This document shows positions 1 through 16,680 of a stretch of 64,000 nt of DNA, piece after piece. Source of the DNA: Nymphaea colorata (lineage: Eukaryota > Streptophyta > Magnoliopsida > Nymphaeales > Nymphaeaceae). The translations under genes and the position numbers were made by a program. The notes under the pieces are model-generated. The model did not search any database. It saw only the letters and a list, made by a program, of their open reading frames with translations, and was not told the DNA's origin. Location of the stretch: contig NC_045147.1 in assembly GCF_008831285.2 (NCBI RefSeq), positions 20,030,581-20,094,580 on the forward strand, written 5' to 3'. How positions within the stretch are numbered: the stretch's first letter is position 1; the number at the start of each line of letters is the position of its first letter.

Positions 1-3000
1 GGAAAAACACTTGGGTCATGGAGGAAAATACCCATATTGTAGCCGATCTCGATTGGCAGAAAATCGCGCCAGGGTGTGCACCTACCTGGCCCAGCTAGCT
101 GTATTGGCTTGCTCATTGAAGTCTTACTTAGCGAGCTCCACTTTGCAAAGTGAAATTCAATTCTAATGTACATCTGATTCCATTGATTGAAGCGGGTCCC
201 AATAAGCGATTTTACACTCTCTTTTTCTCTCTCTTCCGTTCCAGTCTTACCTCATGGCAGATCCAGAAAGAGCGCAACAACATATTAGGGTTCCTTTTCT
301 ATCATTTTGTTAACCTCAGCAGTGTAAAGCTCATATTGCTCTTCGCATTAGTAGTCGCTCTTTCCTTTGCTTCTTTCTCTTCCCTACTCAGCTTGTATGT
401 CTCGAGCTCGAGATTGAGACAAGATTCGAACTCATAACGTCTCATCAATATAGAAAGGCTTGCAAGTTTTCCTACCACTGAACACTGTTTCTATAGTTGA
501 TCAACAGAGAAAGCCACTTTCTCCTTGGTGTTTGTCTCCACAACAACAATAAGAATAACAACGATAATAATAATAATAATAATTACAATAATAATGGATT
601 TTGTGGTGCAACTTGCTTGGGTTTATGGAAAAATTATGTCCACAAGATTGTTTGAAAATTGATTCATGGCCATCTAGAAACTTCAAAACAGAAAAATGGG
701 CCTTTTTACATTACACAATTCATTTGTTTTTCTACTTTTTTTTTTTGTTTTGAACTAATATTGAATTTATATAAAGTGGACACCTGATTTCTTACGCAGC
801 TTGCATCATGATCGGATGCCACTGCACATTCGTTCCTCCTTGCTTTGTTTATAACATAAAACGATTTACAAAGAAACGAACGACTATAGTGACGTTTGAC
901 AATTCTTCGGTCAACCCTGAGATAGCTTTTAAGTCTGTGGTTGGTCCAAGCCGAAAGTCACTTAGACTAGAAGAGACAACTAAAGACTATCCTTTTCTTA
1001 TAGCCCTGAGTCAACCTTCCATCTTGGCTCGAAGTATGTTCAAGAGACTTCATTCATTCTCACTTAAGATATCAAATCTTCAAACCGGTTCTTCCCCTTG
1101 TCAAGGCACGTGTCTTTATATATACATACATATATGTATATAATTTAAATCTTGGTACCATTCGAATGCTTAGAACTCTCACATGTGCAGGAATTACACA
1201 TGTTAGCGCTAAAAATGGCCGTCGTCAGGATATATTAATGCATATGCTTCCTACCATAAGCAAAGTCTGACCGTGGTAATAAGGTGAAAAAAAAAAAGCG
1301 AAATTTTCACCGAATGATGGGACGTTTTGTTCGGTCTTGAAGGTTTTTTGAATTAGTTCGGTGGCCAATGAGAATGTGCCACGTGTTCAAGTCGGACAAA
1401 AACACAAACAGATGCTAGAAGTTGCAGTGAAAACGGCTTTATCACATGCCCCCCAGGGGGCCCCCCCCCCCCCTTCCGTCTCCGTCTCCGTCTCCTATCA
1501 ACGTCATCACCACCTGCGCCTCCCGTTCGATCTGGATCTGGATCTAAATCTGGATCTGGATCTGGATCTGGATCTGATCATCTGGATCTGGTTGTAATTT
1601 GTACCCGAAATGCTTGGCCTTGTTTCTCAAAAAGGGTCTATTTTTAGTGTCAAAATAAGTGTTTTAGCCGTAAACCAGGTTTGAGTGTCATCCATACATG
1701 TAGCATCATCAGAATGAGCTCAGCAGCTCAAACTTGGCTTCCTTGAACTTTAACCAAGAGCTGTGAGCGAAGCTACAAATTTTTTTGTCGCATGGGATGA
1801 ACAATAGTTTCAAAATTTTAATAAAGGTCGAAATATAAATTTCCATTTTCTTATATAATGTTAAACTAAAATTTTCGAAATTTACATATAAATTTTTGAA
1901 CATTTTAAAATTTTGAAGATTTTAAAGGGGGGCAAGGCCCCTGCCTCTGCCCCTGATACCAAGCACTTTTCTTGAGGAAACTTATCGGAGTCTAGTGGAG
2001 GAGTCGGAATTTGTAGTTGAGTTGAAAAAATCTTGGATTTGAAGAGCACCAGCATGTAAAAGACTAGATTATGTATAGGCGCTAATGTTCAAAAGCACTA
2101 GGATATGTGGGTCTATGTGGGCAATTGCTCACAAGAGCCCACACCTGGCTGCAGTCTATGGGCTACAAGTTGAGGCCGAGAGTTTTTTTTTTTTTTCCTT
2201 AAATGTTTACTTAAGGGAAATCGCCTTTGGCATAAAAGCGTCAATACCGTACCTTTCTTGTTTCGGAACTTGGGTGAGTTTACGATACCTCCTTTAACTT
2301 GGGTATTGAACTTGCTACTGAGGTAATGCTTGTAATGAGTGGGTCTCGTCTATCTGGTCGCATTTCCATTGACTAGCGTTTGTTTGGTGGATCCAAATTC
2401 ACACTCATAAAAGACCAAGAAAGGCCAGCCGGTTTATTTCAAAACTTTTGCTTTTATCAAAACATGCGCCGATGTTCATCTTCCAGCAATGAGATCAAGC
2501 ACTCGATTTCTTGTCGACAAATCGAGTCCGACCAGGGTGTTCCCATGCTTATCCAAACCCGAAATGTCTAAATGTAATAGGGAATATATTTATTACTGGA
2601 TATCTATTTAAAAGGCTAAGTTCGATCAACCAAACATGCTTCGATACCAATCCTAAGTTGTAGCTCAAATCTCTGTATGCAATACCCGGATCTGAGTCGG
2701 ATAGCTTGGAGGTCCGTGTTTCAGAAGTTCGATCCATGGACTTCACCCCAACGTCCTTCTGCCCTAACCAAATGGAAAGATGCAGAAATCGAGATGCTAC
2801 ACGTACAATTTTTTTTTTATGTCTAAACTGGATTTCATAGCAAGTCAACAATTAAATATCTAAACTTTGTCGGTCGAATTACGAAATCTGTTTTGTATAT
2901 CGAAAATACTTACTTTAGGTGAAATAAATGCATAATGCCAAGTGAATGTTTATATATATATATTATTGTGTTCTACTGAACACTTAAATGGCATATGGAT

Positions 3001-6000
3001 AAAACAGATAAAAAGATGATATGACATTTTCATGATAGTCTAATTCATATCTTTTTCTACACTGTCTATTAAAAAAATATTAAGAAAAATATTAAGGGTA
3101 GAGATTGTTCCCTATCAATCTCTCTCTCTCTAGGTTTGAATTTGGATGAGAAATGTTTTGGCCTCAAGCTGCATATTATGCATCAGGGCGGTGTGTTTAA
3201 AACGACAAGGTAAAAAGGATAGCATCACTTTGCAGTATTCGTGCCTCTTATTAGTTTTTACCATTTAATGGAGTTGATGAAAATCTCAAATTGATAAGCC
3301 ACAAGTTCTATAGACACACACACTAATACTAGCAAGCGTGTCAACCAACTCAGAACTGTTAAAAAGAGAGCACGACATCGGTGATACTGATATATGTATT
3401 AGATAAAAGCAATCCTCGGTTTCTTTAAAAATATTTTCATCTTTTCATAAAAATAATTTACGCTTTTTTTTTTTTTGTAGAGACATTAAACCATGGTTTT
3501 TTATATCATTTGACACTGTGGCATTAATTGACATTTCATACAATTTATATGATATATGTATACCCACACACTCAATCTTGACAAGTGAATATTAAAATAA
3601 AGTTGAATAATATTTTTGATTATTTACAATCGAAAATATGAATATAAATATGACGTACAGAGGAGTAGATAGCAACACTTTTGCCGGGGGAAAGGGAAGT
3701 GTGTTAATGGAGAGGAGAGGCGTCATCATTGTTGGTTTTTGTCCATGGGCGCTCTTAGAAAGCGACCCCTCCGCTTCTCTCTCCCTGTCCTCATCTTCTT
3801 CCCCGACCTCCCCGGGGGACGGCGACGGAGAAACAGAACTCCCGCTTTTTCCTTGGGAGCCGAAGAGGAACTCTCCGTCGCCCGAAGAAAGAAAAAAAAA
3901 AAAAAAACTTGAACTCTTATGTCAATAATAAGAAATAATAACAAGAATAATAATGATTGACGGCAATTATACGAAGCATCTATTAGTGCCATACACCCTT
4001 TCCTTTATACATTTGTTTACTTGAAAAATCATTTCCCACTAAGCTCTGTGGGGAAGTTGGTGGACCGTACGCCCTACGCAATATATAACAATAGAAAAAA
4101 TTAGTCGCGAATCCAATGCTCACCAACTTCACCCGCAGGTAAAAAAAAAAATGCTGTGTTTAATTTAACTTCCCCTTTTTTTTTCTCGTTATTTTCGGTA
4201 ACCGGGCATTGACGAGATGCAGATCCGGGGAGGCCAGCCCAGCCGCATGGTTGGTGGACCGGGTCAAGGTGTCCGTTTGTGTCCGGGTGTCCGCTTGGGT
4301 CCGGACACCTGATAGATACTGAAGTTAGCCTGCAGTGTCTCCGTTTGGATCATGGCGCAGATGAGGTCGACTCTTCCTTGGCCACTGATCGGTTCATTGT
4401 TAATGCGTCCCTTCTAGATGCCACAACTTAATTATTGGATCTTCACATGGTTTAAATATTAATGGTGGTAGTTTATAGTTTGTCTCTTTTCCTCTTCTTT
4501 TCAACTTGGAATAGATGAGAAACGTTTCTTGGAATTCACCATGATTTTGAAATCTGTATAAGTGTACCCGAGGGAGGGTTGGCTCAATGATACCGCCCTT
4601 CGCCTTCAAGTCTCGGGGTGTTGGGAGGATGACAATGTGTACGAGCCGTTGAGAGAGTCATTGTGTGGATGTGATCTCCGGCTTCTTTCTTACATCGGTG
4701 TTGTTTGACAATAATAACAAACTGTTACTGTTTCATGAACTTACAATACTAAGTAACTGTATTTGTAAATATACCTCAATTTTTTAAATGAGTTTGTAGA
4801 ATAGTCGCAATTTGTTGTGATTGCCAAATGACTCCTTCGAGTTCTATGTATTGGATTCGTGTTCATACTCTAACTCGGCCCTGCCCTATTTCTTAAAACC
4901 AAATTTGGGTCAGATTACCATAAAATTCGACTATGAAAATGTACACTAAACCCGAATCTGATTGGCAGTTCTATATGAATTTCTCTTATACATTTCCGCT
5001 CATAATTACTTTGACCTATACTGGGGAAAGAGGAAGTTCATTTCTTTGAATTAAGGGTGAGACACGAACACCAGCCGTAATATCTATTGAAAAATGTTGT
5101 AACATGTGCATGATATATGCTGAAGAAAGAGCTTCAAAAGATATTGTTTCAACAAATAAATTGTACTTTATTTAAGTACTTCAAAAGTATTATTTCAAAA
5201 GACAATATATGAAAAGTTCATAATCTCTGAAATGATATTCTTAGCTCAAAAAGCAAAGAAAATATGTATTATCTTATTTTTTCATTACAGGGTTCCCATT
5301 TTTTATTGGCACGAACTATCTTCTCATACATCCTTAGTAATTAAATCATGTTCGTGAGGATCTTGTTCAAATTAATGATCAGATACGGCTTGCAGTTAAG
5401 ACCTTTTTTGTCTAATTACTCGTCCTATAACTTCAAGGAAAAAACATGAATCTATTGAACTTTAGATGATTGTTCATGAGTTCTAACTCTAATTAGTGGG
5501 GAAAAAATATAAGTAATCTTGCTTAGGTGAACGTTGTTCTTGTTTGAGAAGCTTTCTTTACCGCTAAGAGTTGACTGTGGCACAAAGTTATATTTTATAA
5601 CATGACACTTTTTATTTTATATTTTTTAAAAGTTGAGCACTCATTTGTTAATCCTTAAGTGGCCATCTGGACAGCACTTTCTGTTCGGATTGTGATAAAG
5701 AAAAAAAAAAGGAACAGAAGAATTTTGTCAAACCTCATTTTCGGCAAAACTTGTTTTTCAAAATGGAGTAAATTACCTTGCACTCTCATATTGCTCAGCC
5801 AAGAAAAAAGAAAAACAAAAAACCTTTTTCTTGGTTTCTCAATATTTACTAAAAAAAAGACCAATTTTTTAAAAAGCTGGCTTTCATAAAACCAATTTTC
5901 CCAAGTGCGTCATCCAAATGCTACATAAAAAATTAAAGCGACAATTTATTATTTGCCGAGAGTTAATTAAGCAACTATTTTTTAATTTTTCAATGTGTTA

Positions 6001-9000
6001 AAACTTAAAAGGATTTGCTCTTGTTCTCAAGATGATGGTTCAGACCCCTTCCCCTCGATTGCGTGTTCAGTTTTTTTTTTTTTTCAAAAATGACCTTTTT
6101 TTCTAAAAAAAAGAAGCGCATTTTTTTAATGTATGTTGCATATCTCACCTAAACTCTATAATTGGAGAGAAGATATGAAGTGACGTATGAACTATTCAGC
6201 CGCTTTACATTTTGTTTCTCTCAAACATTGGGTGATACGTGACACTTGCTAAAGATACTGATGTAGAATGCGTATCCAAGAAATGCTTTCTTTAATGCTT
6301 TCTATTACCCATGCACCTCCCCTTCGGCCCTTCCCTTCTCATCTGTATGATAATAATCCGCCATTTCTTTTCTTTTCTTCTTTCCTTCTCCATTCTTCTT
6401 CATTATCCTGCTTCTCTTGCTGCCGATAGTGAGCTAATAATTAATAACCGAAGTCCGCTTCATCAAGAGTTACAGAGCAGAGATCCGTCTACTAGAAAAT
6501 TTAAGCTGAGCAACACTAATATCCACATCTTGAAGCATACCACCATAAATAAATGAACAAAAACCCGAATGCATGAAATATGAAAATAAAAAAAAAATTC
6601 TATAGGGCTGGTGCGAGGCTCGCCTATGTGTGGCTCCACCATTGTGTGTTTGTGACAGGTCTATCATATTCTATGGCGAGCTGCGTCATCGGTTATGTCA
6701 TATAGCTAAAGTCTTCTCTCTTTTTTTTCTTTCATATTTTTAACGTTCCATCGGATTCCGGCCACGACGCCGTCGGGAGCCGGACATGCATGAGTGTCAT
6801 CTTATTGGAACGCTACATGAAATTAAAGAAATAGTTTTCCTTTGTATTTTACTGTGCACCTCTTTCTCTTCCCTCTTTTAATATTTTTGGAAAAGGTGTC
6901 GACGCTTGCTCGCGTTCCTTTTCACGCTTTCATCCCAAGTGAAATTTTCCGATATCATCAAAATTGTATACAGGCGACACATTTATATTCTTTTGCTTTT
7001 GCTTTACTTTTACCACGGTCTGAAAACTCTAGTTAAAGATTAATCGAATTGAAAGAAATAAAATTTATATATATATATATATATTTTTTTGGTATAAAAG
7101 AAGGCGCTACTTTTCAAATTGGAAGGCTAGCATAAGATAGTATGGCAAAATCAGCATCCTTATTTGATATCATCAACTAAAGAGTGACCCGTATCAGGAA
7201 ATTATGTAAAAGTTTGAGACCCATTATGTGATTATAGAGGAACATTAGGTCTCCAAATGAAAAGTCTCCGTTCCCCTAAACTTGTCCTTAAAGTGGCCAT
7301 CAATCAACAAACAGGGGAATCCAGAGAAGGATTGACAAGTGATTGAAAATAACGTTTTTCTCTTTAAAAATACACTTTTTCTCTTTAATTTATCTCCTCT
7401 TTATCCGTACTAGAAGGTGTTCATTTTTATTGATCGCCATGTGCACAAAATGACCAAAGCCCTAGCTGTTCACCAACTTCTCTTTCACCTAATGAGTCAA
7501 AAGTTCATCACCATTATTCCTGTTCATATTATCATTAATAATGAAACCCCTAGTCCCCTAGGCTACCATTCCTAGCCCGCCCCATTATTGCCGCCTTGTC
7601 AAATTTTTTATTGCTTAGAAAAGATATAAGTAGATATCTGAAATGTATTAATAAATACCAGATATTGTTGAAGTGTGACAAACTTTTGAAGAACATAGAT
7701 TGACGGACATGAGGCGTTTCGTATTTTTGTTCTTTAACCTTTTGTGGAGCAACCGCTTTGAATCTGAGAAATTGCCTGTCGTCCCTAATTTTGGTATAGA
7801 ATTGGTATGAACTACTTTAAACGAAGAGATGCAGGTTTCAGATGATTGCTGATTCTAAATATTTAGATACCTTCCGACATTGGTTCCATTTTAGATCATC
7901 ATGTGCATGTAAATAATTTTGTGGACAGGTGAAGTTTGACTACACGAATAGTATATAAGTATTTCGTGAATATGATTTAAAGAATGAATCTACTTCAATC
8001 TTTAGGACTGATCATGAAACACTAACGTAGTGTTTTGGGAGCGCTCGGGCTTGCATATCAATAAGAAATGGGACTCGATTCATTGTTTTTAATTAACACC
8101 TTCACAACAGATTGAAGTGGTTCATGGAACAATAATTTTCGTGAAACTACTCCAATTTTTTGTGTTGATTCTATTGTTCCATAAATTTGTTCAAATATGT
8201 AAAGCAGATTCATGGGATTCTCACAAAGTGTTTGTAGCCGAATGACCCCATATATTGCCGGAACAGGTTGTTCCCGATATCAGCTGTTAATTGGTGGTGA
8301 AAATGAGGTTAGACATTCAAAATCAAGTAGAATAGAGGTAAAACTAAGCTATCTGGCCTTAATGGACAAAATCTTCTGCAGTGGTGTTGATTTGGACGGC
8401 GCTTCCACTAGTTGGGGTGTTCACTCAAACTCCTGGAACGGAAATTCTCATTTACGAGAGATTCTTCTTTTCTACTTTCAAATTAATCAGATGTTAACTA
8501 TTTATCAATGGCAACTTATTGATGTCAATGGTCTATAAAGATTGTGTTCTTGCCAAAAATCAAGTCCATTTAGTTGGATCTCGTAAAACAAAACGGATCT
8601 GAAGTTTAGTCAAGCTCAGACTGACCAGTCTACAGTTTAGGTTACCAAATCTGAATCTGAATATGACGCCTGATAAGGATCCGGTCTGATCCTGTCCTGT
8701 GTAAGATTTGGATCTTACCCCTGGCGGATCTGGATTCATTTTCAAAAATCCAAGTTCTGAATCCGACTAAGCCAAATCTGAAAAATGCTGGACGTGACCC
8801 GAGTTTGGACCACTGGATTAATTCGGCCTTGGTTTGGATTTGTGGAAAACAAATACACATCATATATTATATTGGTTGGCTTGTGTGGGCAATTGCCCGT
8901 ATGGTCCTACAAAATTTATACATTCATATATTGTTCACAATATTTTGATGATTTACATATAAAACTAGATTGATTTTTTTTTTTTTAAATTTCAATCGGG

Positions 9001-11302
9001 CCGAACCTCTGGCCTAGATTGCAGACAAGGTCCGAACCCGATTCTTTATCGGGGAACTAATGCAAGGAAGTGATGTTTTTACAGGTCGAAGCACTATCGG
9101 TATGATGTCTTGTACCTAGATTCCCGTTACGGCAAACCCTACCCACCTCTTATCTGCTCAGCAGTTTCATCATGTCTCTTGTTACGCCAAATTGATTGTA
9201 TTTCTTTTGGTGGTTAAGGAGAAAAGTGAAGCAGACGGAATCTCCCTGTTCATTTCTTTTCTTTAATTATGGAGAGATGGTACACGAGAATAGTCCAGCA
9301 GAATATTTCATTCGTGACCAAGACTATACGAATGCTTGCACTTCTCAAAAAGCGAAAGGCATGTTTCTTTGGCAGCTAAAGAGGACTATTCTCTTCCACT
9401 TCGCCTAAAAGAAGAGTTTATTTCATATTTGTGTGTCTGCACGCACTTCGGCAAGTTTCAAATTGATAAAACTCTTCGACGGCGAGCTTCGTGTTTGTAC
9501 ATTATCGGGTTCGAAATTCGACTCTTGAACGTATCGATCGCTTCATCTTTGTAGTATGGATCTCATTTTCATGTTATTGATTCAGCCATTACAGCCATAA
9601 TGGTTGATGGTGCGCGGATTTGGCTTGTTTTTTTTATCTCATTTTCATCATGTTCTTGGGTTTAATTTATGCATCCTTGGGATGCATAGTCCCTGTAATG
9701 TGTCATCGTGTTCTTGGATTCAATTAAGATTCGGTGCTATCTGAAGAATTCCATGAAGTTCTTAGTAGCACAGCAAGATTAAACCAGAATGGGGTGCAAT
9801 ATGGGTGTGTGATTACATTATAGACTAACTGAATGAATATTGTAGCCGCTATGTTCAAGAACTTTGAGATATCTATTGGAGATTATTGCTTTTTAATCTT
9901 TACAATGTATTAGTTACACATCCATTTTCAGGTGAATCGTCAAGTCTGCCGGTAACATCTAAAATTTTGGAAAAAGAATTGCCTAAGTTGATTGCACACA
10001 TATACAGGTGCATGCCAATTACCTACAAATATAATTGAACTTTCAATGCTGCACTCTTGGACGATCCATCTTATTTTCACGCATTTCAAGAGTTTTCCTC
10101 CCTTTTCTTATTTGGTTCCTTCTGCTTTTTTAGTTGTTTATTTCTTCAGAAGTGATCCTCTGTCTCTTTTCTCTTGCTTGACGGAGGCAAGGCTGTTGTG
10201 TCATGCATACTGGATGTTCCTTGGCTAGTTCCCCTTGATTTTCATTCCAGTAATGCATGTTTTATTTGAATGTCTAAACATAATTTTTCCGATTATGTCG
10301 ATTAGTTATCAGTATAAATAGAACCAAATAAATAAATCGACTTGTTATTAACTTACTGCATTTTAAACTCCTTTTAGGTCTTGGGCTACCTGAACTTTTG
10401 TACATATGAAGATGGAACCCGCTTTCTTGCTTTTTGAATCACAAGATGAATGAAAGAATTAAACAGACCAGAGGTAAGAGCCAAATGTTTATAATCTTAG
10501 TTATTTCAAATGGGCCTTCTTATGGCATTACAAACCTAAGCAGAGATAAAGTATCTACTCCTAAGCTTCCATTTTATGCTTGACATTTGCCAAACCATAT
10601 TTTACTGGGATGCTTCAATGTATTGTGCTGTTATGCCCCCATTGTACACTATTTTTAATGGGAATCTGCACAGAAGGCCAAGGTCTACTTTCTTCAGATT
10701 ATCAAGGCATCAAAAGCCAAAACCTTTTCAAATTTAATACAGATAACAGAAGTGAACTGCATTTCTGAAACTGGTGATTCTGCCTAAAATGCCATCCAAA
10801 CACTTAAATTCACAAGCCTGAATGGGGTGCCACGGTATCAAAGTTTTTCTGTCTTTCTTACACTTGTCTTTCCTGTTTTTCTGTGCATAAAGGATGTCAT
10901 GAGCTGAGATGTATTACATTGCTGAGTTTGGCTAGTACTTACTACTTGTAGTTTGCCTTGGATTCTGGACTTGCAGTTCGAAACGGCAGTAATTATCTTA
11001 GATCTTGCAGTGAGTTCCTTTTGATTTCTTGCTGCACTGCTGACGCAGGTTCTGTCTTTTGACAGATCTTGCAAGTAAAGCCTTTATTTATTGCTACATT
11101 GACTTTTACATCTCACAACTGTTACAGACAGTCCGCGTTTTTTATTTCAGTGATGCATTTGCTTAGCTGTTTTCTGTCAAAATGTTCATAATTTTGTTTT
11201 ATAAACTATAGAGACATTATAGCAGAAACATATGGCCTCTGAAGCATAAGCTACGTGCTTTTTTGCCTTGCAAGAGATAAACCGGATTGCTTCTTTCTTC
11301 AG
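1..11302. other. Intergenic, AT-rich, no supported gene
   Basis: I read both strands and found no reading frame with a recognisable domain, no chain of exons and no tRNA cloverleaf I would defend. Short open frames here are mostly low-complexity or start at non-ATG codons. The stretch holds simple repeats (near 1460-1591 and 7068-7084), many homopolymer runs of A or T, and segments that look like old transposon debris. One example is the AT-rich block near 1760-1960, which ends in a C/G-rich tail. One ATG-initiated frame at 6311-6556 could encode a small secreted peptide and is listed under findings. Confidence 0.6.
1460..1591. repeat. Poly-C, CGTCTC and GATCTG simple repeats
   Basis: A run of about 13 C follows a CCCCCAGGGGG palindrome. 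It is followed by three CGTCTC-like units, then at 1529-1591 an interrupted hexanucleotide array of GATCTG units with one GATCTAAATCTG interruption. The array happens to read as an Asp-Leu repeat in one forward frame. I read it as microsatellite, not a gene. Confidence 0.85.
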
Positions 11303-13140
11303 GGAGCTTCACTATGAAATCATTCTTGTGGATGATAGTAGCCCTGATGGACACAATTTGCGATGAGACGCCTATAGGATGCTCAGGTGAAGACCATACG
11401 GTCAGTGCTTTAAATATTCTTACACTAAATACTTCACAATGGCTATTTGGATGATGTACCTGCATGAAAACCTTCTAGCTTTCTCTTGCTACAGTTGTTA
11501 CGAGCAAGGGTCTCTTGTTTTTCCCCGATCAGTGTACCATCCAATCAGCAGCTGGAGCTTTATGTTGACAGGAACCGTTTACTATCGCGGACTTAGATTT
11601 GCATCTGAGGATTTTTCTCCATCATTGTTGCTGATTTTTTGCATAACATAATTTCCATTGCATTGGTAAAAGGAGCATGGTTCTGTATTTGAGAATCGTA
11701 TGAATTGGCTTCTTAAGCATCAATTTCGTTTTCCTATTATTTCCCTTGCAGCCAAAATATGTACCAACTACCAAGCTTCACCTGGTAAGCGCATGCAAGA
11801 TAAATATCTCTTCTGCGACATGAATTCACAATTGAGACTAGACTTTAGTACTTCTTTTATGCTCCAGATTGTGAAGTTTGAATACTTCGATATCCTTCTG
11901 TTCATTTTCTTGTCTGAAAGCTTGATAGAGTAAATGTTTTGATGCATAACAAAATATACTGTACTATCTTGTCTCATTTAGAAAAAGAAAGAAGGTGAGG
12001 AAGGGCATTTTCAAGTTTCAAGACACGGTAATTGCGTCATGAAAACACATGGAACACAATTGAAACTTAAAGTCTTAAACATTCTTGTTGTTATGCAGCT
12101 ACGCGAGTTGGTACCTCCCGTGCTTTCCAAAAATTTTCGCAGGTTCTGCATAAACTTGTTTACAAAGAAATGAACCTCGTAAGGGTTTGTCAGATCATAG
12201 TTGGTTTTAAACGGTATAAAGGAAAAAAAAAGTAGAAAATTTTGAGGCCAATTACATTTTGATTTAAGATGGAGAAAACATAAATGAAAAATTCAGCTCT
12301 CCTTACTTATGCTACCAGATCAGTTGTTAGCTGCTATAGCAGTACTTCTGTAGAAGAAGGATATATGTGAAGACTTGATCTGGTGGAATTTCTGACAATC
12401 AGCGAACACTCTTATACCAGTCGGGCAGAAACAAACCATAAACCAGCTAACCACATAATGCTCGCTGAACTCATTTATGTGTTTAAAACTGTGAATGAGC
12501 TGTTTGAACCCCCAGCATGAGCAGATCCATGATAGATGTATCTTGCTGTCCATCCTTAATTCCTCTCTACTGCCCTTGAACCTTGGTTTCTCTAGTTTCC
12601 TCTTTGAGGAGGTGCGACAAACATTGAAGTTATTGCAATTAGAATCCATGGTTTTTCAGGCACTTTACTTCTTTCTCTTGAATGGCCACTGTTCGTTTAC
12701 TCACCTGTAGGATGAAATCTAACAAATATGAAGACACCCGATTGTGATGCATAGTTTATGCACTTTATGATGGCCGGATCAACTGTTTCCTTTTCCTTGC
12801 TATCTTACTCTGTCTTCCATCTTGGTTTCACTAGTAAACAAATGGGGACTGGCGCAAGTATTGTCAGAGGCAGGGGATACGCAATGGTTGGTGGTGCGCA
12901 GAGATGAACCATCGTGCGCAAGATTACAAGAAGGGAAACCAATGTGCTTCCTCAAACATTTCTTTGGTTGGGAGTTTCAGAATTGGCATGTTCTTTCATG
13001 TGCCGCACTGATCATGTAAATGTAAGCAGAATGGAGGTAAAGATTTTCCTTCTTCATTTCGTGAAAACTGGTCTTAACAGGTTCCCCGAATTCAGTTTCG
13101 GAATCTTTTGATCACTTCCTGTGCAAAGGATTTAGACTGA
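11303..13140 (+). pseudogene. DPM1: Decayed DPM1 (dolichol-phosphate mannosyltransferase subunit 1) copy
   Basis: DPM1 is the catalytic GT2 subunit that makes dolichol-phosphate-mannose at the ER. Fragments occur in family order and keep splice sites. 11303-11400 follows a TTCTTCAG acceptor and reads YEIILVDDSSPDG, the family's nucleotide-binding motif, then degrades with stops. 11752-11784 reads PKY and then, after a small frame-shifting insertion, LPSF (family PKYLPSFI). 12835-13036 reads KQMGTGASIV, later RKITRRETNVLPQTFLWLGVS (12911 onward), matching family KQLETGASIV and RKLTSRGANVLAQTLLWPGVS. It has an in-frame TGA where the family has Trp. 13094-13140 may hold LLITSC (family VISSC). 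The N-terminal, DADLSHH and C-terminal parts are not visible. Retained introns indicate a DNA-level duplicate rather than a processed retrocopy. It is non-functional as read. Confidence 0.75.
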
Positions 13141-16146
<3,006 letters not shown>

Positions 16147-16153
16147 TATATAA
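16147..16153 (+). promoter_or_regulatory. TATA box of the E1 gene
   Basis: TATATAA sits in the context AACTATATAAGTTG. About 45-90 bp downstream is a pyrimidine-rich CTCTCTC tract (16193-16230), typical of plant 5' leaders. Transcription would start roughly 25-35 bp downstream. A 5'-UTR intron is plausible from 16387 (TTCG then GTAAGT) to 16484 (TTAGCAG). Confidence 0.55.
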
Positions 16154-16680
16154 GTTGACGAGACGATCCTCCGATTCTTTCGCATTACCTTCTCCTCTCT
16201 CTCGCTCTGGCTCTCTCGCATTCTCTCTCTGAGGGGGAGCTGACGCTGGGTAGGAGATGCTCGCCCCAAACCCTAGAGTCACCACTCTCTCCGGCCGCCT
16301 TTGCCACTAATAGGAGCCGACTTCCGTCCAATCTCGTGGGCCGTGGAATCCGATCCCCTGCCGCACCGCCATCGAAGTAAGCTTCGGTAAGTCTTTCTTC
16401 ACCTTTATTCCTCCTTTTTTTTTTTTTTGTTCCTGCACGCTCTTGCTTTCTTTTCTCTTAATCTTGAACCACTGAAATTAGCAGCCGATAGTTAGGGTTG
16501 GTACCTTTCTTCACGGCCTGTTCAACTCGATCCCTGATGGTGTTGAAAGATCCATTTCTTGGAAGCATCCAGGGGAGATTCGGGCTAGGGTTGGGTTTGG
16601 GGTTGGGCGTAGGGTTCTTTGCTGGGGTAGTGTTGCTGATGGCATCTGGTGGTGGGTATTTGCGCAGCGTGTTGCACTAT

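Noticed and set aside
1361-1597. Forward frame with repeated Asp-Leu, superficially like stacked EAR (LDLNL) repression motifs
   Set aside because: The residues are simply the translation of a GATCTG microsatellite; there is no domain around it.
4560-4700. Possible tRNA-like SINE promoter (GGTTGGCTCAATGATACC)
   Set aside because: The B-box match is poor and no tail or flanking repeats were seen.
8212-8538. 108-codon ATG frame
   Set aside because: No recognisable domain, no neighbouring exons with consistent phase, and surroundings look like repeat debris.
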